Positions 8,367 to 16,460 of a stretch of DNA of 64,000 nucleotides are shown one piece after another (the stretch's first letter is position 1; every line of letters begins with the position of its first letter). The notes under the pieces are model-generated. The model was given only the letters and a program-made list of their open reading frames with translations. It was not told the origin of the DNA and ran no database searches. The stretch comes from Rothia santali (GTDB lineage Bacteria > Actinomycetota > Actinomycetes > Actinomycetales > Micrococcaceae): the NCBI RefSeq assembly GCF_024199905.1, contig NZ_JANAFB010000006.1, positions 1 through 64,000 of the forward strand, given 5' to 3'. The position numbers and the translations under genes were made by a program.

Positions 8367-9179
8367 ATGCTTCCTTCCCAGCGCAACCGCCGCCGAGACA
8401 ATGCCGAACTTGATGCCGCCGGAGCGGACTGGGCCCTCGAGATTGACTACCGAGCCCGTCAGCGCATTGCGGAACTGTGGGACGTTATGGATGAAAATGC
8501 TTATATTGACCTGAAGCGCGTGGGGAGAATTCTGCGGGCGCAGGGAGGGTGGCGCGCTAACTATACTGTTAGTTCTCTAGACCTCGTGAACTGCAAAACC
8601 CCATTGTACGCACTTGACATGGTGGCTGCGGGAGCAACTGCAACGGCCTCTGAAGACCGTCGCCACGAGTACGAAGATCTTGTCAATGACGTCCTCAATG
8701 AACACCGCATCGGGTACAAATTCATCGACGGTGAACTTGTTGCCTATCAAGACGATGAGCTGATGCAGGAATCCGTCGAGCCAGCACTGCGCCTGCTGGT
8801 CGGTGAGAAGTTCAACAAGGCGCACCAGTCCTACCTGGCAGCCCTGCACCAAATCAGCCAGAACGAGGCCGGGAACGCCATCACAGACGCGGCAACCGCG
8901 TTGCAGGAAACCCTAGAAGCTCTTGGATGCCAAGGGAAAGACCTCGGCAAGCTGATTGCAGATGCGCGAAAGAAGGAGCTGTTCGGACCGCAGGACTCAC
9001 CGATGACGGAGGGCATCCAGTCCATCGTGAGATGGGTTGCTTCAGAGCGAAATCAGATCGGGGACGCGCACCGATTCTCCCCTGCCCGTCGTGAAGACGC
9101 GTGGCTGATAGTGCACGTGGTGGGTGCCATTATCGTTCGTCTGGCGGAGGGTAGCTCGCGACCCGAGCCCAAGAAATAG
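8367..9179 (+). CDS. AbiJ-like / STM4504-CBY_0614-type HEPN protein
   Basis: The C-terminal half of this 270-aa protein (FNKAHQSYLAALHQ, then NAITDAATALQETLEALGC and the end) resembles the Abi-C/HEPN domain of the STM4504/CBY_0614 family. It includes the candidate RNase motif R228-N-x4-A-H235 (RNQIGDAH). HEPN domains often cut RNA in abortive-infection or toxin systems. The N-terminal half is unassigned. A TACCCT box 7 nt before the ATG suggests a leaderless mRNA. It stands alone between a recombinase remnant and a toxin-like pair. An antiphage role is inference. Confidence 0.75.
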   Translation: MLPSQRNRRRDNAELDAAGADWALEIDYRARQRIAELWDVMDENAYIDLKRVGRILRAQGGWRANYTVSSLDLVNCKTPLYALDMVAAGATATASEDRRHEYEDLVNDVLNEHRIGYKFIDGELVAYQDDELMQESVEPALRLLVGEKFNKAHQSYLAALHQISQNEAGNAITDAATALQETLEALGCQGKDLGKLIADARKKELFGPQDSPMTEGIQSIVRWVASERNQIGDAHRFSPARREDAWLIVHVVGAIIVRLAEGSSRPEPKK

Positions 9180-9244
9180 GTGTTGCTCCCGCGGACCGGT
9201 GGGAGGGGGATGGTGCCAATCAAGCTCAGCGCCGCTTTGTGTGT

Positions 9245-9250
9245 TACACT
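9245..9250 (+). promoter_or_regulatory. Leaderless -10 box (TACACT)
   Basis: TACACT lies exactly 6 nt before the GTG at 9257 and there is no Shine-Dalgarno sequence, so transcription probably starts at the start codon. Confidence 0.6.
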
Positions 9251-9256
9251 TGTTGG

Positions 9257-9532
9257 GTGGGAATCAAATTCACCGCCTCGGCCGAGAAGCACCACATCCC
9301 CCACGGGGACGCGATGTACGCGATCGAGCACTCCGTGGCCCGGGTCAAGATCCCGGGACGGGACGGGCACCCCGGCCCGGTGATTCTGATCATCGGTCAC
9401 CCACACGGGCAGACCGACAGGTACCTGGAGGTCATGTACGTCATCGACCCGCCCCGAGGGCTGAGCATCTTCCACGTCATGGACCTGACCGATAAGTACC
9501 GCCACCTGCTCCCGGAAAGGAACCAGGCATGA
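9257..9532 (+). CDS. Toxin-like protein of a two-gene module
   Basis: This roughly 91-aa protein starts at GTG 9257 behind a leaderless promoter. It contains HHIPHGDAMYAIEH early and LEVMYVIDPPRGLSIFHVMDLTDKYR late. The layout (helix, strand with LEV, then IFHxM) resembles BrnT-like and related small plasmid toxins. The similar protein at 15010 shares LEVM and VIFHVMPL. Its stop overlaps the ATG of a ribbon-helix-helix gene (ATGA), as in toxin-first modules. Toxicity is inferred from context. Confidence 0.6.
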   Translation: MGIKFTASAEKHHIPHGDAMYAIEHSVARVKIPGRDGHPGPVILIIGHPHGQTDRYLEVMYVIDPPRGLSIFHVMDLTDKYRHLLPERNQA

Positions 9533-9864
9533 GCACCGAATACACCGACGACTACTACGCCAAGCTCCTGGAAGACATCCAGGCCGATTCCACCCCCATC
9601 GACCCGGCCGCGGTCGATCACACCCCCGGCGCGGGGGCCGCGGACCTGATCAACGCCACGGGCACCTCCAGCATCGAGGAGTTCCACCAGGTGGCCTACG
9701 GCCGGCCCCGCCTCGGCGAGGACCGCCGACCCGCCCCGCGGCTGGGCACCCGCGTGCCGGTGGAGATGAAGCAGAAGGTCCAGGCGCTGGCCAAGCAGCG
9801 CGGCCTGCACGAATCCGAGGTGGTCTTCGAGGCGCTGAACGCCTACCTGAAGAACGTCGCCTAA
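9529..9864 (+). CDS. Ribbon-helix-helix antitoxin-like protein
   Basis: This 111-aa protein has an acidic N-terminal half, a GRPRLGED hinge and a C-terminal ribbon-helix-helix (GTRVPVEMKQKVQALAKQRGLHESEVVFEALNAYL). The strong GGAAAGGAA ribosome site and the 4-bp overlap with the upstream toxin-like gene point to coupled translation. By analogy with other modules it would bind the toxin through its N-terminal half and repress the operon with the C-terminal half. Confidence 0.7.
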   Translation: MSTEYTDDYYAKLLEDIQADSTPIDPAAVDHTPGAGAADLINATGTSSIEEFHQVAYGRPRLGEDRRPAPRLGTRVPVEMKQKVQALAKQRGLHESEVVFEALNAYLKNVA

Positions 9865-9899
9865 GCCCCTTGCCAGCTACTCAGAGATCGGAGACGGGC

Positions 9900-10193
9900 A
9901 TGTATCGAGAAGTCGAGACCGTCGCGGCCTACGCCGTGGAACACGCGACCCCTGAGCAGATCGCCGGGACGCTGCGCGTGCTCGAGCTGATGGCAGCCCC
10001 CGCCCACACCGAGACCTTGGCGCGTGCGATGAGCACCGATGCCGCGGGCAACCCCCTAGTGGATACCCCCGAGCGCGCGGCCGCGCAGCACCGGTGGTCC
10101 AGCGCCCAGAGCGTCCAGGACCAGATCGAGGGGCTACGCGAGGCCCTGGCCTCCGCCCGAGACCGCCGCGATCGCACTGAGGAGGACACCTGA
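9900..10193 (+). CDS. Hypothetical helical protein
   Basis: This 97-aa protein, predicted all-helical, starts at ATG 9900 behind GGAGACGG. It contains AYAVEHATPEQIAGTLRVLE and a C-terminal coiled-coil-like QDQIEGLREALASARDRRDR. Its TGA overlaps the next ATG (TGATG), so both are translated together. The family is unrecognised. Confidence 0.6.
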   Translation: MYREVETVAAYAVEHATPEQIAGTLRVLELMAAPAHTETLARAMSTDAAGNPLVDTPERAAAQHRWSSAQSVQDQIEGLREALASARDRRDRTEEDT

Positions 10194-10591
10194 TGACACC
10201 GGGAACCGAACACGAGCTGACCCCCGGGCGCCGGCCCCTGGGTACCAAGCAGCCGGCCGGTCATTCCCCGGCGATCAACGTCAGCATCCGGGACTGGGTC
10301 CACGCAGCGCTGAAAGACCTCGCCGCCCAACGGCAGAGCACCGTCTCGACGGTGGTCCGGGAGATCATCAGCGAGCAGATCCTCACCGGTTACACTCCGA
10401 CCAGCGCGGCGAAGCGCGGGGTCGGCCCGCGCAAGATCCTGAACTTCCGGGTCCCGGCCGCGGTCTACGCCCGGTTGAAGGAGACCGCCGAGCACTCCGA
10501 GGTGAGTCAGGGCAAGCACAGCGCCTTGGCCGCGGCGATGATCCGCGACTGGCTACTCAACGCCGGTTACGGCCCCGACGAGCGGACCTGA
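10193..10591 (+). CDS. Double ribbon-helix-helix-like DNA-binding protein
   Basis: This 132-aa protein has two candidate ribbon-helix-helix units: INVSIRDWVHAALKDLAAQRQSTVSTVVREI (about residues 24-58) and ILNFRVPAAVYARLKETAEHSEV (about 81-108). Tandem units can dimerise within one chain to bind DNA. It is translationally coupled to the preceding gene. A regulatory role on plasmid promoters is likely but unproven. Confidence 0.6.
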   Translation: MTPGTEHELTPGRRPLGTKQPAGHSPAINVSIRDWVHAALKDLAAQRQSTVSTVVREIISEQILTGYTPTSAAKRGVGPRKILNFRVPAAVYARLKETAEHSEVSQGKHSALAAAMIRDWLLNAGYGPDERT

Positions 10592-10770
10592 ACCGCTCGA
10601 GCTCGAGCACGCACCGGGTAGGGTTGAGACCCAGCCCCACCCACCGCGCACCTCCCTTCGTCGACGACGAGGCCGGTGCGCCACCTGATCTCCGGTGCCG
10701 ACTGTGATTTCCCTTCCGGTCGGCCCCGGCCCCGGCCCGGGACGTCTGATACCGTCCCCGGCCACCAGCA

Positions 10771-10811
10771 GGGCCCGGTCCTTCGCGAGTTCTTCGCCAC
10801 GGACCGGGCCC
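10771..10811 (+). terminator. Perfect 11-bp hairpin
   Basis: GGGCCCGGTCC and GGACCGGGCCC are separated by 19 nt. It lies 180 bp after the ribbon-helix-helix gene and before the long leader, and probably isolates the two units. Confidence 0.6.
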
Positions 10812-10898
10812 TGACTCATCCCTTCGTGAGCACGACGTCGACGACGAGCTCGCAAGCGCCTCGCGCAGCGCACATGCGGCCACGTCGACGTCGCCTGT

Positions 10899-11399
10899 GG
10901 TGAAGCGGCCGGCGCCTGGCGGCGCCGCGGTCCTACCCCCAAATGGACGCCGCTGGCGCGGCGGCTGTGCCCGTCACGGCACCAAGGCCCGCGCACACGA
11001 TCCGCCCTCCCTACCGGCTGCCGTCTCCAGGCCCAGGCGATGCCGGCCACCGGTGCTCGCTAGCTCGCCCCGGGCCGTATCCGCCTGGCCCTTCCGTCGT
11101 CATCCTGCAGGGCCCTCACGGATCGAGCGGGCCTTGGCACCGCACCGGGATTCCCCGTTTTGTGCCTTTCGACTTGGCCACGATACGCGCCGTCTCCAAG
11201 CTGGCAAGCCCCTCCTACGTCGGGGCCGGCGGCCCAGAAAATCTGCCGCGGCGCTTCGCTTATTTCCGCGGCAGATTTTCTGGCCCTTGCCCTGACGGGT
11301 TGCCAGCTTTCCGCCGACGCTGCTCGCTTCCGCTGCGCCGAAAGGCAAAAACGACCGGGGGGTATCAGCCCCGCAGATGGAAGCGCACCGCTTCCCGCC
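10899..11399 (+). promoter_or_regulatory. Long structured leader, copy 1 (upstream of DUF3560 gene)
   Basis: This roughly 500-bp gene-free stretch is paralogous to 12496-13002. It contains a perfect 18-bp inverted repeat (11234-11251 with 11266-11283). Near its 3' end is a GGGG stem around the loop GGTATCAG and CCCC, then GAAGCGCACCGCTTCC, which can pair with itself. The coding start follows 28 bp later behind GAAGGGAA. The repetition, conserved loop and hairpins suggest a cis-acting RNA or DNA control region. Confidence 0.6.
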
Positions 11400-11426
11400 A
11401 ACGCCACGCAGAAGGGAACACCGACC

Positions 11427-12395
11427 ATGATCACCATCACCCACACCCACGAGGCCGGGACCATCATCGAGGGCACGGCCAAGGGCGACGGCACCGCCAC
11501 AGTACTGAAGGCCCACCGCTACCGGTGGGGCCGGTCCATCCCCGCGTGGTACCTCCCGCACTCCCGGGATGCCCGCCCGAACACCTACCGGATTACCCGC
11601 CTGGTCACCGCCCTGGAAGAGGCCGGATTCACCGTGGCCCAGGAGCTTGACCACACGGTACGCAGCGCGGCCGAGGTCGAGGCCGCCAAGACCCAGCGCG
11701 CGGCAGATCGCGCCGAGGCCCTACAGGCCAAGGCCGAACGCAAGCACGCCGACGCCGAGACCGCCCAGGCCCGCAACCGCGAGGCCCTGGACCGGCTGCC
11801 CGAGGGCGGGGAGCCGATCAAAATCGGTCACCACTCCGAGAACCGGCACCGCCGCGCGATCGACACCGCCCACCGCCGCATGGGTCAGGCCATCGAGGCC
11901 GAGACCGCCGCCGAAGAGGCCGAGCGCCGCGCCGAGATCGCGGCCAAGGCCACCGCACGCCGGTACTCCCCGTTCCAGGTCGCCGGGCGGATCGAGAAGG
12001 CTGAACGGCAGATCCGCCGGATCTGGCGGATCCTGGACGGACACACCACCGAGTCAGGTACCCCCTACGCCCGCCAGGTGCCCGCCGCCACCGGTGAGCG
12101 CCGCGAGTACGCCCTGTCGCTGCTGGCCGAACAGGAAGACCACCTGAGCTACTGGCAGGACATCCGCGCCCAGCAGATCGCCGAGGGCAAGACCGGGGAC
12201 TACTCCCGGGAGAACATCGGCAAGGGCGACGCGGTGAAGGTCAACGGGTCCTGGTGGAAGGTCGCCCGCGCGAACCCCAAGACGGTCACCTTGTACATGG
12301 ACGCCGAGCGGGAGGTGACCAGCACCTACCGGCCGGGGTATGCGAAGATCACCGATCACCGCAGCGCCGAGCAGCTGGCCGCCGCACTCCAGTAG
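11427..12395 (+). CDS. DUF3560 domain protein
   Basis: This 322-aa protein starts at ATG 11427, set by the GAAGGGAA site. The DUF3560 signature PIKIGHHSENRHRRAID is followed by a helix (AHRRMGQAIEAETAAEEAERR), and there is a long charged coiled coil at about residues 70-125. The C-terminal part (KGDAVKVNGSWWKVARANPKTVTLYM) looks like a small beta barrel. DUF3560 proteins are common on actinobacterial plasmids and phages and have no known function. A long duplicated leader precedes the gene and a perfect terminator follows. Confidence 0.85.
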   Translation: MITITHTHEAGTIIEGTAKGDGTATVLKAHRYRWGRSIPAWYLPHSRDARPNTYRITRLVTALEEAGFTVAQELDHTVRSAAEVEAAKTQRAADRAEALQAKAERKHADAETAQARNREALDRLPEGGEPIKIGHHSENRHRRAIDTAHRRMGQAIEAETAAEEAERRAEIAAKATARRYSPFQVAGRIEKAERQIRRIWRILDGHTTESGTPYARQVPAATGERREYALSLLAEQEDHLSYWQDIRAQQIAEGKTGDYSRENIGKGDAVKVNGSWWKVARANPKTVTLYMDAEREVTSTYRPGYAKITDHRSAEQLAAALQ

Positions 12396-12415
12396 CAGAG
12401 CACCGGTTGCGGGAA

Positions 12416-12449
12416 GGCCCGCCGGCCCCATGCCAGGGGCCGGCGGGCC
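12416..12449 (+). terminator. Perfect 14-bp hairpin terminator
   Basis: GGCCCGCCGGCCCC and GGGGCCGGCGGGCC with a 6-nt loop lie 21 bp after the DUF3560 stop codon. Confidence 0.88.
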
Positions 12450-12495
12450 TACCTCGTGCCCCCAGCGAGCTCGCCCCGGCACCCGCGGCATTCGG

Positions 12496-13002
12496 GGTGA
12501 AGCGGCCGGCGCCTGGCGGCGCCGCGTCCTTATCCCAATTCGACGCCGCTGGCGCGGCGGCTGTTGCCGTCGCGCCAGTCGGCCCGCGCACACGATCCGT
12601 CTCCCTACCGGCTGCCGGTTCCAGGTCCAGGCGATGCCGGCCCCAGGAGCTCGCGAGCTCGCTCCAGGCCGTATCCGCCTGGCCCTTCCATCGGCATCCG
12701 GCAGGGCCCTCACGGATCGAGCGGGCCTTAGTGCCGCGCCGGACTCCTGAGTTTTTTGCCTTTCGACTTGTCCATGATACGCGCCGTCTCCAATCCGGCA
12801 AGCCCCTCCTACGTCGGGGCCGGCGGACCAGAAATTTTGCCGAGGCGGTCGCTACGCTCCCTTATTTCCTCGACAAATTTTCTGGTCCTTGCCCTGCCGG
12901 GTTGCCGGCTTTCCGCCGGCGCTGCTCGCTGCGCTGCGCCGAAAGGCAAAAAACGACCGGGGGGGGTATCAGCCCCGGACGGGGAAGCGCACCGCTTCCC
13001 GC
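12496..13002 (+). promoter_or_regulatory. Long structured leader, copy 2 (upstream of ParB-like gene)
   Basis: Paralogue of 10899-11399 over its whole length. The central hairpin is retained (12828-12845 with 12868-12885). Relative to copy 1, stem positions 10 and 16 have changed on both arms so that pairing is preserved, and two other positions are mismatched. The GGGG-GGTATCAG-CCCC element lies at 12961-12976. The ParB-like start follows 31 bp after the leader. Confidence 0.65.
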
Positions 13003-13032
13003 ATTCAGTACCGAAGAAGGGAAAAACCCATC

Positions 13033-14299
13033 ATGACGACCCAGAACGCCACTCTGGAAATGATCGACCCGACCGCGCTGATCGTGGACACCAACGTCCG
13101 TTCTACGCCCGAGCTGGGAGAGGACTTCATCGCCTCGATCAAGCACCACGGGGTGCTCACTCCCGTGCAGGGCTACCAGGCCGAGGACGGGGTTCACATC
13201 GTGGCCGGTCAGCGTCGGACCCTCGCCGCGATCCGCGCCGAGCTGGCCACGATCCCGGTCTACGTCACCGACCCCGCGCAGAACGAAGGGGACCAGCTCG
13301 CCGCGCAGATCGTGGAGAACATCCACCGCGCGGAGCTGACCGACCGTGACCGCGCCGAGGGCATGGAACAGCTCGCCGCGTTCGGCATGGACGCCGGGCA
13401 GATCGCCCGCGCGCTGTCGACGACCCGCAAGGAGGTCAAGCACACCCGCGAGGTCCACGCCTCCGCGACCGGGGGCAAGGCCCTGAACGCCGGGCTGACC
13501 CTGGATCAGGCCGCGATCCTGGCGGAGTTCGAGGAGCACCCCGAGGCCCTGGCCCGGCTGGAAACCGTCGCCGGGGACAACCCGGCCCAGCTGACCCATT
13601 CCGCGCGCAGTGAGCGCTCTCGCATCGAACGCGAGACCCAGCGCGCGGCCGAGCACGCGGATGCCGAGGCCCGGGGGGCTGAACATCCTGGACGGTGACC
13701 CGACCTGGGACACCAGTGTGAAGGCCGTTGTCCTGCGGGAGCTGACCCACCAGGACGGCTCCCCGGTCACCCAGGACGAGGCCGACGCCGTGCACCTGTC
13801 CCACTACGGTGAGCCGGTCTACGCCGTGGTCGATTGGAAGGCCCGTGGCCTGCGTCGCAACGGCTCCGCCGCCGGGGGCGGGATGACCGAGGAGCAGAAG
13901 GCCGAACGCCGCGAGGTCGTGGCGAATAACCGGGCCCTGGACGATGCCAACGAGGTCCGCCGGGAGTGGTTGGCCGGGCTGGTCAAGCGCGCGAAGCTTG
14001 CCCCGAAGGCATCCGAGTTCACCGCCGCGACCCTGGCCGAGCGATCAAGCCGGATCGACCGGAACGCGGCGGCGAAGATCACTGGCAAATCCGATCAGTA
14101 CGAGTTCGCGCTGTGGGGCTCCAAGACCCCGTCCAAGGCCGGACACGTCCTGCTGGCCCTGGCGGTCTCGACCTACGAAGGTCAGTTGTCTAAGACCTCC
14201 TGGCGCGGGCACCGAGGCGAGTACGCCGCCTACCTCACCCAGCTCGCCGAATGGGGGTACACGCTGAGCGAGATCGAGCAGACCATGACCACCAAGTAG
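13033..14299 (+). pseudogene. ParB-like nuclease-domain protein with one frameshift
   Basis: ATG 13033 behind GAAGAAGGGAA opens a ParB domain (TNVRS, DFIASIKHHGVLTPVQGY, VHIVAGQRRTLAAI and QIVENIHRAELTDRDRAEGMEQL) plus the helix-turn-helix (MDAGQIARALSTTRKEVKHT). At 13673-13678 a run of six G moves the frame by +1. The remaining 210 residues continue from GLNILDGDPTWDT to the TAG at 14297 with no further damage. The intact product would be about 420 aa. One G fewer would restore it, so sequencing error is a real alternative. No ParA lies nearby, so it is unlikely to be the partition ParB. Confidence 0.75.
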
Positions 14300-14323
14300 A
14301 CACGTAGACATGTAGACACACAG

Positions 14324-14352
14324 GCGGGGCCGGGGAGAATCCCTGGCCCCGC
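14324..14352 (+). terminator. Hairpin terminator after ParB-like gene
   Basis: GCGGGGCC-GGGGA and TCCCT-GGCCCCGC form a strong stem with a GAA loop 25 bp after the stop. Confidence 0.85.
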
Positions 14353-14430
14353 TTGCGTGCGATACCCCCAAAACCACTAGCTAAGTAGTACAGATATGTG
14401 CTACACTAGAGGTAGTTCCACAGGGGAACC

Positions 14431-14448
14431 CCGGGGGTATCAGCCCGG
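14431..14448 (+). promoter_or_regulatory. Third GGTATCAG stem-loop leader element
   Basis: CCGGG and CCCGG enclose the octamer GGTATCAG, as in the two long leaders. It sits about 30 bp before the gene at 14478, again followed by a GAAGGGAAA ribosome site. A TACACT box at 14401-14406 would be the promoter. Confidence 0.6.
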
Positions 14449-14477
14449 GAACATCATCAGAAGGGAAACCCCAGATC

Positions 14478-14858
14478 ATGACCACGTTCACCAACCTCCA
14501 CGACTTCGTCCGCAACGCCACCCCCGGCCAGACCTGCCGGGAGACCAAGCTCGGCAAGGAGCACCGCACCATCACCGATCACTTCCTGCTGGCAGTCAGG
14601 GGCGTGGATGAGAACGGGGAACGCCACATTGCGACCTCCACGATCCGCACCACCTACAGCCCTGGGCGCGGCTACCGCTCCACCCACTACCCGGATCACC
14701 AGCTCTCGGCCAACGAGAACTTCACCAGCGAAAAATTCACCTTCCCCAGCATCACCGACGGCGAGCTGATCCACGTCGAGGCCAAGCGATTCTCCGCCAA
14801 GCGCCTGAACGAGATTCACGCCGACGCCCTGGCGCTGGACCCCACCTGCCCGTTCTAA
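14478..14858 (+). CDS. Hypothetical protein with shared leader motif
   Basis: This 126-aa soluble protein contains TNLHDFVRNATPGQTC, a central IATSTIRTTYSPGRGYRSTHYPDHQLS segment and VEAKRFSAKRLNEIHADALAL at the end. I do not recognise it. It shares the GGTATCAG element and the ribosome-site context with the DUF3560 and ParB-like genes, which suggests common control. A palindromic terminator follows. Confidence 0.65.
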   Translation: MTTFTNLHDFVRNATPGQTCRETKLGKEHRTITDHFLLAVRGVDENGERHIATSTIRTTYSPGRGYRSTHYPDHQLSANENFTSEKFTFPSITDGELIHVEAKRFSAKRLNEIHADALALDPTCPF

Positions 14859-14876
14859 CCCCTCCACCGGCCCCAA

Positions 14877-14904
14877 GCGGGCGGGGTGCATGCACCCCGC
14901 CCGC
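14877..14904. terminator. Perfect 28-bp palindrome
   Basis: GCGGGCGGGGTGCA is directly followed by its reverse complement with no loop. Its position 19 bp after a stop suggests a terminator. A loopless 28-bp palindrome can also be a protein-binding site. Confidence 0.6.
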
Positions 14905-14997
14905 CCCGGGTCGGCGTCGATGATCAAGCCCGCCAGAAGGAGAGGAGAATCTGCGGAATCGTGCGGAAAGCGACTACCCACACCACGTATTCTGTAG

Positions 14998-15003
14998 TAC
15001 AAT
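14998..15003 (+). promoter_or_regulatory. Leaderless -10 box (TACAAT)
   Basis: TACAAT ends 6 nt before the ATG at 15010, and no ribosome site is present. Confidence 0.65.
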
Positions 15004-15009
15004 ATAGAC

Positions 15010-15300
15010 ATGGCCATCGAATACACAGAGAGTGCCGCAAAGCACGGACTGACCCAGCCCGAAGCGACCCACGTCATGCTGAACTACCGGTGGAAGGTCG
15101 AGAAGTTCGGGGAACCCCGTCTCCCCGGCCTCCCCGCCCCGGACCTCTACATCGGAGCCTCACCCTCGGGGCAAATGCTTGAAGTCATGAGCTACCGTCA
15201 AGAACCCCGAGACCTGGTGATCTTCCACGTCATGCCCCTGCGGACCAAGATCAGAAACCAAGCACTGGACGAGCTAGAACGCCGGAGCAACCAGCAGTGA
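15010..15300 (+). CDS. Toxin-like protein, second module
   Basis: This 96-aa protein starts at a leaderless ATG. The features are a helical start (IEYTESAAKHGLTQPEATHVMLNYRW), a PDLYIGASPSGQMLEVMSY strand pair and the closing VIFHVMPLRTKIR. This pattern is common in actinobacterial small-toxin families paired with ribbon-helix-helix proteins. Its TGA overlaps the following frame (GTGA). It is distantly related to the protein at 9257, which has the same gene order. Confidence 0.65.
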   Translation: MAIEYTESAAKHGLTQPEATHVMLNYRWKVEKFGEPRLPGLPAPDLYIGASPSGQMLEVMSYRQEPRDLVIFHVMPLRTKIRNQALDELERRSNQQ

Positions 15301-15320
15301 CCACGCGAAAGGACGCCACG

Positions 15321-15635
15321 ATGAACCCCACCCCCGACCACGAGGCCCTGAGCCGCTGGGCCGAATCCGACGCGATGCCCGAAGCGATCAAGACCGCCGA
15401 GACCATCCGCGAAGGCACACCGGAGAACCACGCCGCAGAACGCGCCATGCTCGAAGCCGTGACCGGGCGCCCCAACCTCGGGGCGGTCCACTCCGGAGCC
15501 GGGGCCTCCCCGCGGCGTCAGGTGCGCCTGCCCAAGGCCATGAGCGACCGCCTGGACGCCTTTGCTGAGGCTGAGCACAAGAAGCCCTCCGAGGTCATCC
15601 GCGAGGCCCTGGAAAAGCACCTCCCCGCCGCCTAA
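15321..15635 (+). CDS. Ribbon-helix-helix antitoxin-like protein, second module
   Basis: ATG 15321 is preferred over GTG 15297 because GAAAGGAC lies at the right distance, giving 104 aa. The N-terminal half is acidic (HEALSRWAESDAMPEAIK), followed by TGRPNLG and a C-terminal ribbon-helix-helix (RRQVRLPKAMSDRLDAFAEAEHKKPSEVIREALEKHL). This matches the architecture of the protein at 9529. It probably neutralises and autoregulates the module. Confidence 0.7.
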   Translation: MNPTPDHEALSRWAESDAMPEAIKTAETIREGTPENHAAERAMLEAVTGRPNLGAVHSGAGASPRRQVRLPKAMSDRLDAFAEAEHKKPSEVIREALEKHLPAA

Positions 15636-16122
15636 CCCCCCGGGGTGGCTCGCTGATCGAGTCCCGCAGCGGGTCACCCCACCCAAGGGGCCTACGCGGC
15701 CCCCTGGGGACCCCCGCGCCAGCGCCCCGGCGCTGGACCCGGGCACCCAAGCACCGGCTGCCGCCGGTGCTTGAAGCCCCAGCTCGGCCCGGATTCGTTG
15801 CCCACTGCCCCCATGTGCACGGCTCCCCCAGACCCCCACCGCTAAAGCGGTCTGGGGGACCCGCACCCATGTGGACAGCGGGACCCACCGGGACCGCCCG
15901 ACCACCGGCGGCAAGGCACCTTCACGCCGGGAGCTCGAATTTCGGGATCGCCGCCCGTGGACGGCCTCTACGTGCCTGGGCACACGAAAGGCGCAGCACG
16001 CGCGCCTACGACAGGTTGGACCCCGTACAAGGAAGCAGCACACGTACCGCGCCTATCGGCTTCACCCTCACCCCGCCAGCCCGGGGTGAGCACCCCGGAC
16101 CAGGGGTGATCTACCCCAAGAC
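15636..16122. other. Palindrome-rich gene-free region
   Basis: I see no convincing gene. At least three inverted repeats occur: AAGCACCGGC with GCCGGTGCTT near 15750-15772, GCGCCAGCGC with its partner near 15717-15737, and CCCCCAGACC with GGTCTGGGGG near 15829-15862, whose inner arm can also form an alternative CCGCT/AGCGG stem. Such a cluster could hold an origin, a terminator array or binding sites. Confidence 0.5.
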
Positions 16123-16311
16123 TCAGCCCTCGGACCGGTACTCACGTTCGGTGTCCAAGACGTCCTGGACCAAAATCTCCCACGAATCGGCAGAGATCCC
16201 CTCATGGATCCGCGACGCGTACTCCTCGAGGTCGTTCGGATCGTAGACCCTGTCCGACCCAGCCGATCCCGTGGCCAGGCCACCGCAGCGGGGACCCGAC
16301 CGTGCGCACAC
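16123..16311 (-). CDS. Small hypothetical protein or gene fragment
   Basis: A 62-codon minus-strand frame ends in a convincing helical, acidic segment (VYDPNDLEEYASRIHEGI, then SWEILVQDVLDTEREYR). The N-terminal third looks non-coding and no ribosome site is evident, so this may be the surviving end of a longer gene. I do not recognise the family. Confidence 0.35.
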   Translation of the reverse strand: MCARSGPRCGGLATGSAGSDRVYDPNDLEEYASRIHEGISADSWEILVQDVLDTEREYRSEG

Positions 16312-16460
16312 GGGGACCGTAGTTGTGAAGGCATCCCGCGGCCAGCGTCATGTCCCTCGTATCAGCCCCGCAAGCCCTTCTCTTGCTTTGATGGGTCTAT
16401 CGACAGAAAGACACCCCCGGAAAGTTTTTCGACAACCTTTCGTATCGTGTTGGTGATTAG

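Noticed and set aside
13033-14299. Programmed ribosomal frameshift in the ParB-like gene
   Set aside because: The required shift is +1 and the site lacks a convincing slippery heptamer or stop codon for +1 shifting; insertion of one G or sequencing error is simpler.
16360-16380. GTATCAGCCCC near 16365 as a fourth leader element
   Set aside because: The G-rich left arm of the stem is missing and no gene follows on that strand.
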